Made by a program: the position numbers and the translations under genes
In this document: in pieces, positions 1 through 5,462 of the stretch
Numbering within the stretch: position 1 is the first letter of the stretch
Layout of the letters: each line of letters starts with the position of its first letter
Origin: Bacteroidales bacterium UBA4360
GTDB taxonomy: Bacteria > Bacteroidota > Bacteroidia > Bacteroidales > UBA932
Length of the DNA stretch: 5,662 nt
Assembly: GCA_002393945.1 (NCBI GenBank)
Contig: DGSO01000024.1
Span: forward strand, 1 to 5,662
Direction: 5' to 3'
Notes under the pieces: model-generated
What the model was told of the DNA's origin: nothing
Database searches by the model: none
What the model saw: the letters and a program-made list of their open reading frames with translations, nothing else

Positions 1-626
1 CGGCGGAGGCGGGTGATGAAGACCTGGAAGCTGCGGGCGTTGAAGAAGTCATCGTCGCCCCACAGGTCGAGGAGGAGGTTCTGCATGGGAACGACTTCGC
101 CGCAGGCCCGGCAGAGACGTCGGAGGATTTCGGCTTCACGGTGGGAGAGGTTGACGGTCTCGCCTTTCGGGAGGTATTCCAGCGTCTGGGATGAGGGCGT
201 GAAGCGGTAATCTCCAAGTGTGTATTCGTTCTTCTCCGGTTCTTGTCTTTCAGTCATGTAGGCTTTCCCCATCAGGGCCTTGATGCGGATGATGAGTTCC
301 TGGATGGCGAAGGGTTTCTTGAGGTAGTCGTTGGCGCCGAGTTCGAAGCCGGTGACGACATCGTCCGGGGTGGATTTGGCAGTGAGGAAGAGGACGGGGG
401 TATGGTCGTCGGTCTTGCGGATGCGGCGGACCATCTCGAAGCCGTCCATACGGGGCATCATGACATCGGCAATGAGGACGTCCGGATGAATCTCGAAGAA
501 TCGTTTGAGGCCTTCGGCTCCGTCGTATGCGGTCTCCACCGTGAAGCCCTTGCTGCGAAGGGTCTCACTGACGATTTGTACGAGGGTCTTTTCGTCTTCG
601 ACGAGGAGGATTTTGATGGCGCTCAT
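1..626 (-). CDS. OmpR/PhoB-family response regulator, RprY-like (3' end outside window)
   Basis: DNA-binding response regulator and presumed partner of the kinase encoded just upstream. Reading the minus strand from the ATG at 626 gives 208 codons before the window ends. Residues 1-120 are a receiver domain: acidic pair E10-D11, phospho-acceptor D54 in the context IADVMMPRMDG, T82 in FLTAK, and K104 in LKKPF. Residues from about 130 on form a winged-helix output domain, with a recognition-helix region ending DDFFNARSFQVFITRLR. That last stretch closely resembles what I recall of Bacteroides RprY, so I call it RprY-like, although Bacteroidales carry paralogues. Family members are about 225-240 residues, so roughly 20-30 residues are missing past position 1. 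The start is firm because MSAIKILLVEDE is the normal receiver N-terminus. No strong Shine-Dalgarno is visible; the upstream 28 nt are a dispersed hairpin repeat. It is probably co-transcribed with the kinase. Confidence 0.95.
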   Translation of the reverse strand, partial: MSAIKILLVEDEKTLVQIVSETLRSKGFTVETAYDGAEGLKRFFEIHPDVLIADVMMPRMDGFEMVRRIRKTDDHTPVLFLTAKSTPDDVVTGFELGANDYLKKPFAIQELIIRIKALMGKAYMTERQEPEKNEYTLGDYRFTPSSQTLEYLPKGETVNLSHREAEILRRLCRACGEVVPMQNLLLDLWGDDDFFNARSFQVFITRLR

Positions 627-654
627 AGATTCTTCACTTCGTTCAGAATGACAA
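627..654 (+). repeat. Dispersed hairpin repeat, copy 1 (between kinase and regulator genes)
   Basis: This short element occurs three times in the window with the layout AG, hairpin, GACAA. In this copy the arms are ATTCT (629-633) and AGAAT (645-649), with a symmetric TC/TC internal loop (634-635, 643-644), an inner AC/GT pair (636-637, 641-642) and a TTC loop (638-640). It fills almost the whole 36-nt gap between the two genes of the two-component operon. On the transcribed minus strand the internal loop becomes GA/GA and the apical loop GAA, and the hairpin ends only 2 nt before the regulator ATG, so it could affect translation initiation (inference). Confidence 0.8.
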
Positions 655-661
655 GGGGGGA

Positions 662-674
662 TTCACAATGACAA
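662..674 (+). repeat. Possible truncated remnant of the dispersed repeat at the kinase stop codon
   Basis: Positions 662-674 match the right end of repeat copy 1 (642-654) at 12 of 13 bases, offset by exactly 20 bp: TTCACAATGACAA against TTCAGAATGACAA. The preceding bases GATTC (660-664) also match the left arm of copy 1, so this looks like a copy that lost most of its hairpin interior. It contains the kinase stop codon (complement of 663-665) and encodes its last three residues. A chance match is possible given the short length. Confidence 0.4.
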
Positions 675-2105
675 CACAAATTCACTGCCCTTGCCGGGGG
701 CGCTGGTGACGGAGAGGGAGCCGCCATGCTTTTCGGCCATCGTCCGGGCGTAATAGAGGCCGAGGCCGTAGCCCTTGACATCGTGGATGTTACCAGTGGG
801 AACACGGTAGAACTTTTCAAAGATATGCTTCTGCTTGTCGGGGGCGATGCCGATACCGTTGTCCCGGACACGGATTTCGACTCCTTCATCGGTGGCTTTC
901 GCCGTGATGTCGATGCGGACTGATTCTCCAGAGTATTTAATGGCGTTGTCAATGAGGTTGCTGAGGATGTTGGAGAGGTGGAAGCTGTCGGCGTCGAGGA
1001 CCAGGTCATCTTCAACATCTATGTGGATGTCGCAGGGCTTTCCGGCGGAAAGACGGTGCTGTTCGGAGAGCTTCTGCAGCAGGGGCTCCAGTTCGATGGT
1101 CTCGCGCCTCAGCTCGAAAGTCTTGCGGCTTTCCATACTCATCGACAGGATCTGTTCTATCATTCCTTCCAATTTTTCCAGCTGGGCCTGGCTTATCTCC
1201 AGGTACTCGCGGCGTTTCTCCGGATCATTGCCCGCATCGAAGTTGAGCAGGGCGTCATTGGCGGCGTAGGCCACGGCCACCGGGGTCTTGAGCTCGTGGG
1301 TGATGTTGTTGGTGAAGTCGCTCTTCATCTCTTCCAGGCTCTTCTGTTTGAGCATGGTATGGATCAGGAACCAGAAGGAGAAAGCCAGGATGAGGAAAAG
1401 CACCAGCGAGGCGGCGATGACACCTGCCATCTTACGGAGAATGACCAGCGTGAGTGGCTCCATGGTAAGCCGGTATATCTTGCCTTCACCCTCTTCTCCA
1501 TAGGAAAGGTCAAAGTCTTTTGCGCGGGAAGAGGGTGTATATCCTTGGGTGGATACGACCGCCAGGGTATCTGCTCCGGAGAGCATCAACAAGCGGTGCG
1601 GCGCATTGACTTCGTAGGAGGCAAGCCGTTCCATGAGAATGCTGTCCAGCACGGCGGGATTGGGCTTGGAGATGTTGTCTATTCCCTGGTGCAGGCCAAT
1701 TTGGTAAGCGGAGGACATTTCGCCGGGGCTGCTTACCGCATAGGAGGATGCCGAAGCGCTGATGGAGTCTTCGGATTTCTCGGTTTTGATGGTGGTTACT
1801 TTGATGGTGCGGGTTCCGTCATTGTTTACGACGACAGAGTCCGTCCGTACCTTGGTTTGTTTTCCGGCGTTCGACCAGCCTTGGGCGATGGTCACGCTTC
1901 CGTGGAGGTCGCCTTCTGAACGGAGTGTCTTCACCCGCTCCATGATTTCCGCGAAGTCCGCCATCTGCAAAGAGACATTGATGAGTGATTCGTCGGACTG
2001 GTAACGGGATTTGTAAAGTCCGGACAGCCAATAGACCTGGTAGCCGAAGAGGGCTGTCAGCGATACGATCAACAGGATAATGATATGACGGGACGGAAGT
2101 TTCAT
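663..2105 (-). CDS. Membrane sensor histidine kinase, RprX-like
   Basis: Two-component sensor kinase of 480 residues in the inner membrane. Transmembrane helix 1 is about residues 8-28. A periplasmic sensor region follows (about 30-220, with no family I recognise and a Ser-rich stretch at 111-127), then transmembrane helix 2 at about 226-250. There is no obvious HAMP domain. The HisKA region begins near 257, with phospho-acceptor H270 in ITHELKTP. The ATPase domain has the N box (LSNLIDNAIKYS, N383 and N387), G1 box (D415-N416-G417-I418-G419), F box (IFEKFYRV, 428-435) and G2 box (GYGLGL, 445-450). All catalytic motifs are intact. There is no receiver domain, so it is not a hybrid kinase. The FYRVPTGNIHDVKGYGLGL region recalls RprX-type kinases of Bacteroides. 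It is the first gene of the operon, with the regulator 36 nt downstream. A -7 promoter element ends 4 nt before the ATG, so the message may have almost no leader. The next Met (residue 48) would remove helix 1, which supports the start chosen. Confidence 0.95.
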   Translation of the reverse strand: MKLPSRHIIILLIVSLTALFGYQVYWLSGLYKSRYQSDESLINVSLQMADFAEIMERVKTLRSEGDLHGSVTIAQGWSNAGKQTKVRTDSVVVNNDGTRTIKVTTIKTEKSEDSISASASSYAVSSPGEMSSAYQIGLHQGIDNISKPNPAVLDSILMERLASYEVNAPHRLLMLSGADTLAVVSTQGYTPSSRAKDFDLSYGEEGEGKIYRLTMEPLTLVILRKMAGVIAASLVLFLILAFSFWFLIHTMLKQKSLEEMKSDFTNNITHELKTPVAVAYAANDALLNFDAGNDPEKRREYLEISQAQLEKLEGMIEQILSMSMESRKTFELRRETIELEPLLQKLSEQHRLSAGKPCDIHIDVEDDLVLDADSFHLSNILSNLIDNAIKYSGESVRIDITAKATDEGVEIRVRDNGIGIAPDKQKHIFEKFYRVPTGNIHDVKGYGLGLYYARTMAEKHGGSLSVTSAPGKGSEFVLSL

Positions 2106-2109
2106 GGTG

Positions 2110-2117
2110 CAAAGTTA
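2110..2117 (-). promoter_or_regulatory. -7 promoter element (TAACTTTG) for the kinase-regulator operon
   Basis: Read on the minus strand, this is TAACTTTG, an exact match to the Bacteroidota -7 consensus TAnnTTTG. I see no good TTTG at the -33 position, only a TCTG too close at 16 nt. The element is 4 nt from the kinase ATG, so transcription would begin at or next to the start codon (leaderless or near-leaderless mRNA). The missing -33 element and the TTAACA array beginning 27 nt upstream suggest a promoter that needs an activator (inference). Confidence 0.65.
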
Positions 2118-2144
2118 GCCGAATTTACAGAAACAGAGGGCATT

Positions 2145-2181
2145 TTAACACTATTTAACACTTCTTAACATTGCTTTAACA
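2145..2181. promoter_or_regulatory. Four phased TTAACA direct repeats, probable response-regulator binding array
   Basis: TTAACA occurs exactly at 2145-2150, 2155-2160, 2165-2170 and 2176-2181, with start-to-start spacings of 10, 10 and 11 bp. All copies lie on one face of the helix and in one orientation. A weaker TTTACA at 2124-2129 is 21 bp further left, in phase with the array. OmpR/PhoB-type regulators are known to bind tandem direct repeats at 10-11 bp spacing as head-to-tail dimers. This array sits between the divergent kinase operon and the outer-membrane gene, so the regulator at 1-626 is the obvious candidate binder. The identity of the binder is inference. Confidence 0.65.
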
Positions 2182-2202
2182 TAGTATCTCTGGGATTCGA
2201 AG

Positions 2203-2210
2203 CAATTTTG
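2203..2210 (+). promoter_or_regulatory. Candidate -7 element (CAATTTTG) for the outer-membrane gene
   Basis: CAATTTTG matches TAnnTTTG at all fixed positions except the first. No TTTG stands at the expected -33 position; that region falls at the edge of the last TTAACA box, which ends 22 nt upstream of this element. Transcription would start near 2215-2217, giving a leader of about 50 nt that contains repeat copy 2. TATCTCTG at 2185-2192 is an alternative with one mismatch but lies very close to the array. Confidence 0.4.
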
Positions 2211-2222
2211 CAGCGTGAAATC

Positions 2223-2254
2223 AGATCCTTCGGCCTGAGGCCTCAGGATGACAA
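2223..2254 (+). repeat. Dispersed hairpin repeat, copy 2 (leader of the outer-membrane gene)
   Basis: Same element as at 627-654 and 5368-5397. The outer arms are ATCCT (2225-2229) and AGGAT (2245-2249), with a TC/TC internal loop (2230-2231, 2243-2244), inner arms GGCC/GGCC (2232-2235, 2239-2242) and a TGA loop. The AG before and GACAA after are conserved. It ends 11 nt before the chosen start of the outer-membrane gene and would form a hairpin in its mRNA leader. The ATG at 2248 lies inside the right arm of this repeat, which argues against it being the real start codon. Confidence 0.8.
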
Positions 2255-2265
2255 AAACAGATAAG

Positions 2266-4353
2266 ATGAAGAAAATAGTTTTGATGTTTTGCATGGCTCT
2301 CGCTGCCGTAGGACTGGCTGCGCAGGAGCCGGATTCGCTCGCCATCGCGGCGGCGGATAGCCTGTATCTTGAACTGACATCTGCGACGGTGACGGCGGAA
2401 AGGCCGGTCGTGAAGGTGGACAAGGGGGCGCTGGTGTATGACCTGCCCCGAATTTTGGAGAAGACTCCGGCCGACAATGCACTGGAGGCCATCGGCAAAC
2501 TCCCCGGCGTGATACCTCAGGGAGACGGGTTCTCCGTAGCGGGCCGGGGTGCGACGGTGGTCATTGACGGGAAAGTCTCGACGCTGTCGGCCGACCAGGT
2601 GAATGCGCTGCTGCGCTCGACACCGGTGAGCCGGATTGCCAAAGCGGAGGTGATTCCCAATGCCACGGCGAAGTACCAGGTGCGTGGCGCCCTCATCAAC
2701 ATTGTCCTGAACCACAACGCCGAGGACAGGGGCAAGCTGCAGGGCGAGATTTACGGGAAGTATGCGAACGAGTACGCCGGCAGCGCCCAGGGACGGGGTT
2801 CCCTGCTCTATACCAAAGGGAAGTTCTCGACGGACTTGATTTATAGTTATGGTTTTAACCAGATACACAATGACAATACAATGGAGGCGCGGCATAGGCT
2901 CAATGATGGAAGTATTCACAATATTTCACAAAATGAGCTGGTGGATACCCGTGAAAAGTCGCATCAAGTTCGCTGGGGAGCCGATTATTTCTTTGCAGAG
3001 AATCACAGGGTCAGCCTTGTATATAACGGGAATTTCGGCAAGTCAGGTACAGACCTAAATACAACAGGGACCGAAATATCTACCGCCCGGATAGACAGAA
3101 ACAAGCAGTTGCATAACGTCCGCGCAGATTACATGGCGCCTTTCGGGCTTTCCGTCGGTGCGGAATATACGCACTACAGCAAGCCCTCCAACCAGCTGCT
3201 GAAGAGCACCTTCGAAGGGGCGGACTGGCACTTCCGGACGGAGGACCAGCAGACAATTGACCGCTGGAAAGTGTTTGCCGGACAGGAGCACAGTCTGGGA
3301 AGTGGCTGGGAACTGAATTACGGCGTGGATCTGGAATGGGCCCGGGACAAGAGCTTCCAGTGGTACTACGACCCGGCTACCGGGCAGAAAATCCATGTTG
3401 CAGGTGATGGCGGTTTCAGCTCCCTGCTGGACGAGCAGTCGCAGAATGTTTATGCCGGATTCAGCAAGGCCTTCTCCGAGAAATGGCAGATGGACGGTTC
3501 GCTGGCGGTGGAGCATTTCAAGAACGCGGCCTGGAACGACTGGTCCGTGTATCCGACGCTGAACCTGACCTGGCTTCCAGCCGCCGGGCATATCGTCCAG
3601 CTGGGGCTTTCCTCTGACAAGGGTTACCCGGACTACTGGTCCCTGCAGAGCACCACGACCCATTCCAACGCCTATACCGAGATTGTGGGCAATCCTTCGC
3701 TGCGCCCGAAGAAGGAGTATCAGGCGGCGCTGTCCTACATCCTGAAGAGCAAATACGTGTTTACTGCTTATTTCAGCCACTGCAAGGACTATTTCATCCA
3801 GCTGCTGTATCAGAACCCGGACCGGCTGGTGCAGACCTACCGCTCGCTGAACGAGGATTTCATGCAGCAGGGCGGCATCCAAGCGACGATTCCCTTTAAC
3901 GTGGGCGATTGGTGGAACGCGCAGACCCGGCTTATCGGCGCCTGGCAACGAGAGAAGGACAGCGATTTCTATGACATCCCCTTTGACCGGAACATCTTTT
4001 TCGGTATGGTGATAATGAACAATACATTCACCCTTTCCAAGAAGCACAACCTGAAGCTGCTGGTAAACGGCATGATCCGCTCCAAGGGCATCCAGGGCAA
4101 CTACGACCTGCCGGCCTCCGGGAATCTGGACGCTTCGCTGCGCTGGGGCTTCGCCGGCGGCCGGGGAATGCTCAACATCTTCTGCTCCGACATCTTCCAG
4201 ACCAGGATGATTTCGCCGGTCATTGACTATGGCGGGCAGTATGTGCATACCCGTTACAAGGGCTGGCGCAGGGCCGGTGTCGCCCTCACCTGGAAGTTCG
4301 GCGGATATACGGAGAAACGGCGCGAGGCGGTGGATACGGGGCGGTTTAAGTAG
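2266..4353 (+). CDS. Outer-membrane beta-barrel protein with TonB-receptor-like plug (OMP_b-brl_3 type)
   Basis: The product is a 695-residue outer-membrane protein. I chose the ATG at 2266, not the in-frame ATG at 2248: it gives a clean signal peptide (MKK, hydrophobic core, LAAQ near residues 17-20), whereas the earlier ATG lies inside a dispersed repeat. Residues about 38-148 are plug-like: LEAIGKLPGV (73-82), then VVIDGKVSTLSADQV (98-112), then NATAKYQVRGALINIVL (132-148). The rest is rich in alternating aromatic strands typical of a beta-barrel, ending at about VALTWKFGG plus a charged tail. Proteins of this family often have an N-terminal carboxypeptidase-regulatory-like domain before the plug. 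Here the plug follows the signal peptide almost directly, and a free-standing domain of that fold is encoded next downstream. The substrate is unknown and I see no SusD partner. A low-GC patch lies at about 2821-3120. It is divergent from the kinase operon and probably controlled by it through the TTAACA array. Confidence 0.9.
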   Translation: MKKIVLMFCMALAAVGLAAQEPDSLAIAAADSLYLELTSATVTAERPVVKVDKGALVYDLPRILEKTPADNALEAIGKLPGVIPQGDGFSVAGRGATVVIDGKVSTLSADQVNALLRSTPVSRIAKAEVIPNATAKYQVRGALINIVLNHNAEDRGKLQGEIYGKYANEYAGSAQGRGSLLYTKGKFSTDLIYSYGFNQIHNDNTMEARHRLNDGSIHNISQNELVDTREKSHQVRWGADYFFAENHRVSLVYNGNFGKSGTDLNTTGTEISTARIDRNKQLHNVRADYMAPFGLSVGAEYTHYSKPSNQLLKSTFEGADWHFRTEDQQTIDRWKVFAGQEHSLGSGWELNYGVDLEWARDKSFQWYYDPATGQKIHVAGDGGFSSLLDEQSQNVYAGFSKAFSEKWQMDGSLAVEHFKNAAWNDWSVYPTLNLTWLPAAGHIVQLGLSSDKGYPDYWSLQSTTTHSNAYTEIVGNPSLRPKKEYQAALSYILKSKYVFTAYFSHCKDYFIQLLYQNPDRLVQTYRSLNEDFMQQGGIQATIPFNVGDWWNAQTRLIGAWQREKDSDFYDIPFDRNIFFGMVIMNNTFTLSKKHNLKLLVNGMIRSKGIQGNYDLPASGNLDASLRWGFAGGRGMLNIFCSDIFQTRMISPVIDYGGQYVHTRYKGWRRAGVALTWKFGGYTEKRREAVDTGRFK

Positions 4354-4354
4354 T

Positions 4355-4378
4355 GTAAAGCACCATTTTACGATTTTT
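4355..4378 (+). terminator. Weak candidate terminator after the outer-membrane gene
   Basis: GTAAA (4355-4359) can pair with TTTAC (4367-4371), followed shortly by five T (4374-4378). The stem is only 5 bp and A/T-rich, so termination is likely to be inefficient. It starts 1 nt after the stop codon. Confidence 0.35.
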
Positions 4379-4385
4379 GTAAAGG

Positions 4386-4403
4386 TGTAAAGGCGGTTTT
4401 ACA
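4386..4403 (+). repeat. Second TGTAAA/TTTACA hairpin in the intergenic region
   Basis: TGTAAA (4386-4391) and TTTACA (4398-4403) form a perfect 6-bp inverted repeat with a GGCGGT loop. GTGTAAAG occurs identically at 4353-4360 and 4385-4392, and TTGTAAAG at 4378-4384 is similar, so the first 50 nt after the outer-membrane gene are built of one repeated motif. It could be a tandem hairpin terminator or a binding site. From 4404 to 4519 I see no convincing promoter; a lone TTTAACA stands at 4493-4499. Confidence 0.4.
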
Positions 4404-4519
4404 GTTGTAATGGATTGCGAAACGGTTGAATATTAGGGCGTTGTGAGTTTGGCACGGCGGGTGTTTGGGGAGAAGGCAAATGACAATGAATGTTTAACAA
4501 TTTAATGATCTCAAGAGTT

Positions 4520-4870
4520 ATGAAACGCGTATTTGTTCTTCTGATGGTGGCGCTGATGAGCGCTGTGGTGGTAAATGCCAAGACCGTGCGTGGCTATGTG
4601 TCCGACAATGACGAGAATCCCGTTGTGGGAATGAAAATGGTTATCGTCAATGTGGACAGCCCTTCCCGAAAAAGTGTGGTTGTGACGGATGAGGATGGTT
4701 TCTTCTCCGTGCAGGTGCCGGACAATCTGGATACATCGGATCTGGTCGACATATTCACCCGCAATAGCGCCAGGGTCATCCGGTACCGGGAAACATCGAC
4801 CGGCGTCCGCATCGTGATTGAACCGGCCAGGGAGCAGGAGAGAACGCTCGCCCAGCGACATGCACTTTAA
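4520..4870 (+). CDS. Small secreted protein with carboxypeptidase-regulatory-like domain
   Basis: The product is a 116-residue protein. I chose the ATG at 4520 over the in-frame ATG at 4490 because MKRVFVLLMVALMSAVVVNA is a textbook signal peptide with probable cleavage after A20; the longer start would put ten polar residues before it. The mature part shows the carboxypeptidase D regulatory-like beta-sandwich pattern: VRGYVSD (23-29), NPVVGMKMVIVN (33-44), VVTDEDGFFSVQVPD (54-68). In Bacteroidota this fold is usually the N-terminal extension of outer-membrane receptors; here it stands alone. There is no lipobox, so the protein is probably free in the periplasm. No enzymatic residues are apparent and the function is unknown. 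It follows the outer-membrane gene by 166 nt in the same direction. Co-transcription is possible but not shown, since a weak terminator lies between and no clear promoter was found. Confidence 0.8.
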   Translation: MKRVFVLLMVALMSAVVVNAKTVRGYVSDNDENPVVGMKMVIVNVDSPSRKSVVVTDEDGFFSVQVPDNLDTSDLVDIFTRNSARVIRYRETSTGVRIVIEPAREQERTLAQRHAL

Positions 4871-4882
4871 TTTGGAATTAAA
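4866..4882. repeat. Perfect AT-rich inverted repeat over stop codon and -33 element
   Basis: TTTAATT (4866-4872) and AATTAAA (4876-4882) are perfect 7-bp inverted arms with a 3-nt spacer. The site covers the stop codon of the preceding gene and the TTTG at 4871-4874, the -33 element of the next promoter. It could be an operator or a weak hairpin; neither is shown. Confidence 0.45.
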
Positions 4883-4902
4883 CATACTAATCGGTATCTT
4901 TG
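4871..4902 (+). promoter_or_regulatory. Bacteroides-type promoter for the lipoprotein gene
   Basis: TTTG at 4871-4874 and TATCTTTG at 4895-4902 are separated by exactly 20 nt, a full match to the Bacteroidota consensus TTTG, 19-21 nt, TAnnTTTG. It begins on the base after the stop codon of the upstream gene. The expected start is near 4907-4910, giving a leader of about 60 nt. That leader could hold a small hairpin: 4908-4914 with 4923-4928, one T bulged. Confidence 0.8.
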
Positions 4903-4967
4903 CGCTTGATTGGGTTGCATAGCCCATCGGTAAGATTGATTGACGTGAGTTATTATCGACACTACAG

Positions 4968-5369
4968 ATGAAACGTATTGGTATTCTTTTGCTGGCGGCA
5001 GTTGCGCTCCTTGGGTGCAACAAGACGCTGACACAGGCAAGCATTGAGGGCAGCTGGTCTGAGCAGTATGACCCCACGGTCTTTGCGATGGACGGCTCCG
5101 TGACGTACACCTTCGACGGAAACAATGGCTATCAGCTTCACGTATATGATGCCCATAGTGGTGAATCGCACGACTACAGCGGCCACTATGCCATCGACCT
5201 GATTAACAAGGGAACCATTACCATCAATCCGGCGATGTCTGACTTCAGCAATGTCACCTACAAGCTTGTGAAGTTGACATCCAAGGAAATGGAATGGCAG
5301 AAGGAGGGCACCACCTATTCTGTGGGCACCTGGGGCTCTGATTACCGTCATTTTGTGAGGGTGAAGTAG
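4968..5369 (+). CDS. Lipocalin-like lipoprotein
   Basis: The product is a 133-residue lipoprotein. The N-terminus MKRIGILLLAAVALLGC is a type II signal peptide with lipobox LLGC and lipidated C17. No acidic residues follow C17 directly (NKTLTQ), so the sequence does not clearly predict surface export. The mature part fits a small lipocalin-like barrel: the opening IEGSW (26-30) carries the GxW motif, followed by alternating strands such as VTYTFDG, YAIDLINKGTITIN and YKLVKLTSKEMEW. Such lipoproteins are common in Bacteroidota and mostly of unknown ligand. It has its own clear promoter and a strong terminator, so it is probably monocistronic. The last two bases of its stop codon (TAG) are also the first two bases of repeat copy 3. 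Assignment to the lipocalin-like fold is by pattern only; the lipoprotein call is stronger. Confidence 0.8.
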   Translation: MKRIGILLLAAVALLGCNKTLTQASIEGSWSEQYDPTVFAMDGSVTYTFDGNNGYQLHVYDAHSGESHDYSGHYAIDLINKGTITINPAMSDFSNVTYKLVKLTSKEMEWQKEGTTYSVGTWGSDYRHFVRVK

Positions 5370-5397
5370 ATCCTTCGGCTTCGCCTCGGGATGACAA
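5368..5397 (+). repeat. Dispersed hairpin repeat, copy 3 (at the lipoprotein stop codon)
   Basis: Third copy of the element. The outer arms are ATCCT (5370-5374) and GGGAT (5388-5392), including one T-G wobble, with a TC/TC internal loop (5375-5376, 5386-5387), inner arms GGC/GCC (5377-5379, 5383-5385), a TTC loop (5380-5382), leading AG (5368-5369) and trailing GACAA (5393-5397). It lies between the coding end and the terminator, so it would be in the 3' untranslated part of the lipoprotein mRNA. Confidence 0.8.
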
Positions 5398-5436
5398 AAT
5401 GCCGCTGTCTCGGAATTGAGGTGGCGGCGTTTTTTT
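5397..5436 (+). terminator. Strong intrinsic terminator after the lipoprotein gene
   Basis: GCCGC (5401-5405) pairs with GCGGC (5424-5428). The stem continues inward through three G-T wobbles to CTC/GAG (5409-5411, 5418-5420) around a GGAATT loop. Seven T follow (5430-5436), and the A run before the stem can pair with them. This separates the lipoprotein from the sigma-factor gene. Confidence 0.85.
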
Positions 5437-5462
5437 GAAGAAAATTGATAAAAACTCGAACA

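Noticed and set aside
978..1919. 313-codon open frame on the plus strand
   Set aside because: It lies wholly antisense to the kinase, whose catalytic motifs are all intact. The long open frame follows from biased third positions. The translation shows no recognisable domain.
2215..2238. Seven-codon GTG reading frame in the leader of the outer-membrane gene, ending within the repeat
   Set aside because: In frame and close to the presumed transcript start, but too short and unsupported by conservation. Probably chance.
2248..2265. Upstream in-frame ATG for the outer-membrane protein
   Set aside because: It falls inside repeat copy 2 and would add MTKTDK before an already complete signal peptide.
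3055..4248. 397-codon open frame on the minus strand
   Set aside because: Antisense to the barrel gene, low-complexity Val/Leu/Gly/Arg-rich translation, no signal, domain or promoter.
4493..4499. Single TTTAACA upstream of the small secreted-protein gene
   Set aside because: It matches the box of the divergent array, but one unphased copy in AT-rich DNA is expected by chance.
4908..4928. Small hairpin in the lipoprotein leader as a possible riboswitch
   Set aside because: About 6 bp with a bulge and no further conserved structure; too little to call a riboswitch.
4511..5125. 204-codon open frame on the minus strand
   Set aside because: Antisense across two convincing exported-protein genes and their promoter. 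The translation is His/Ser-rich without family resemblance.
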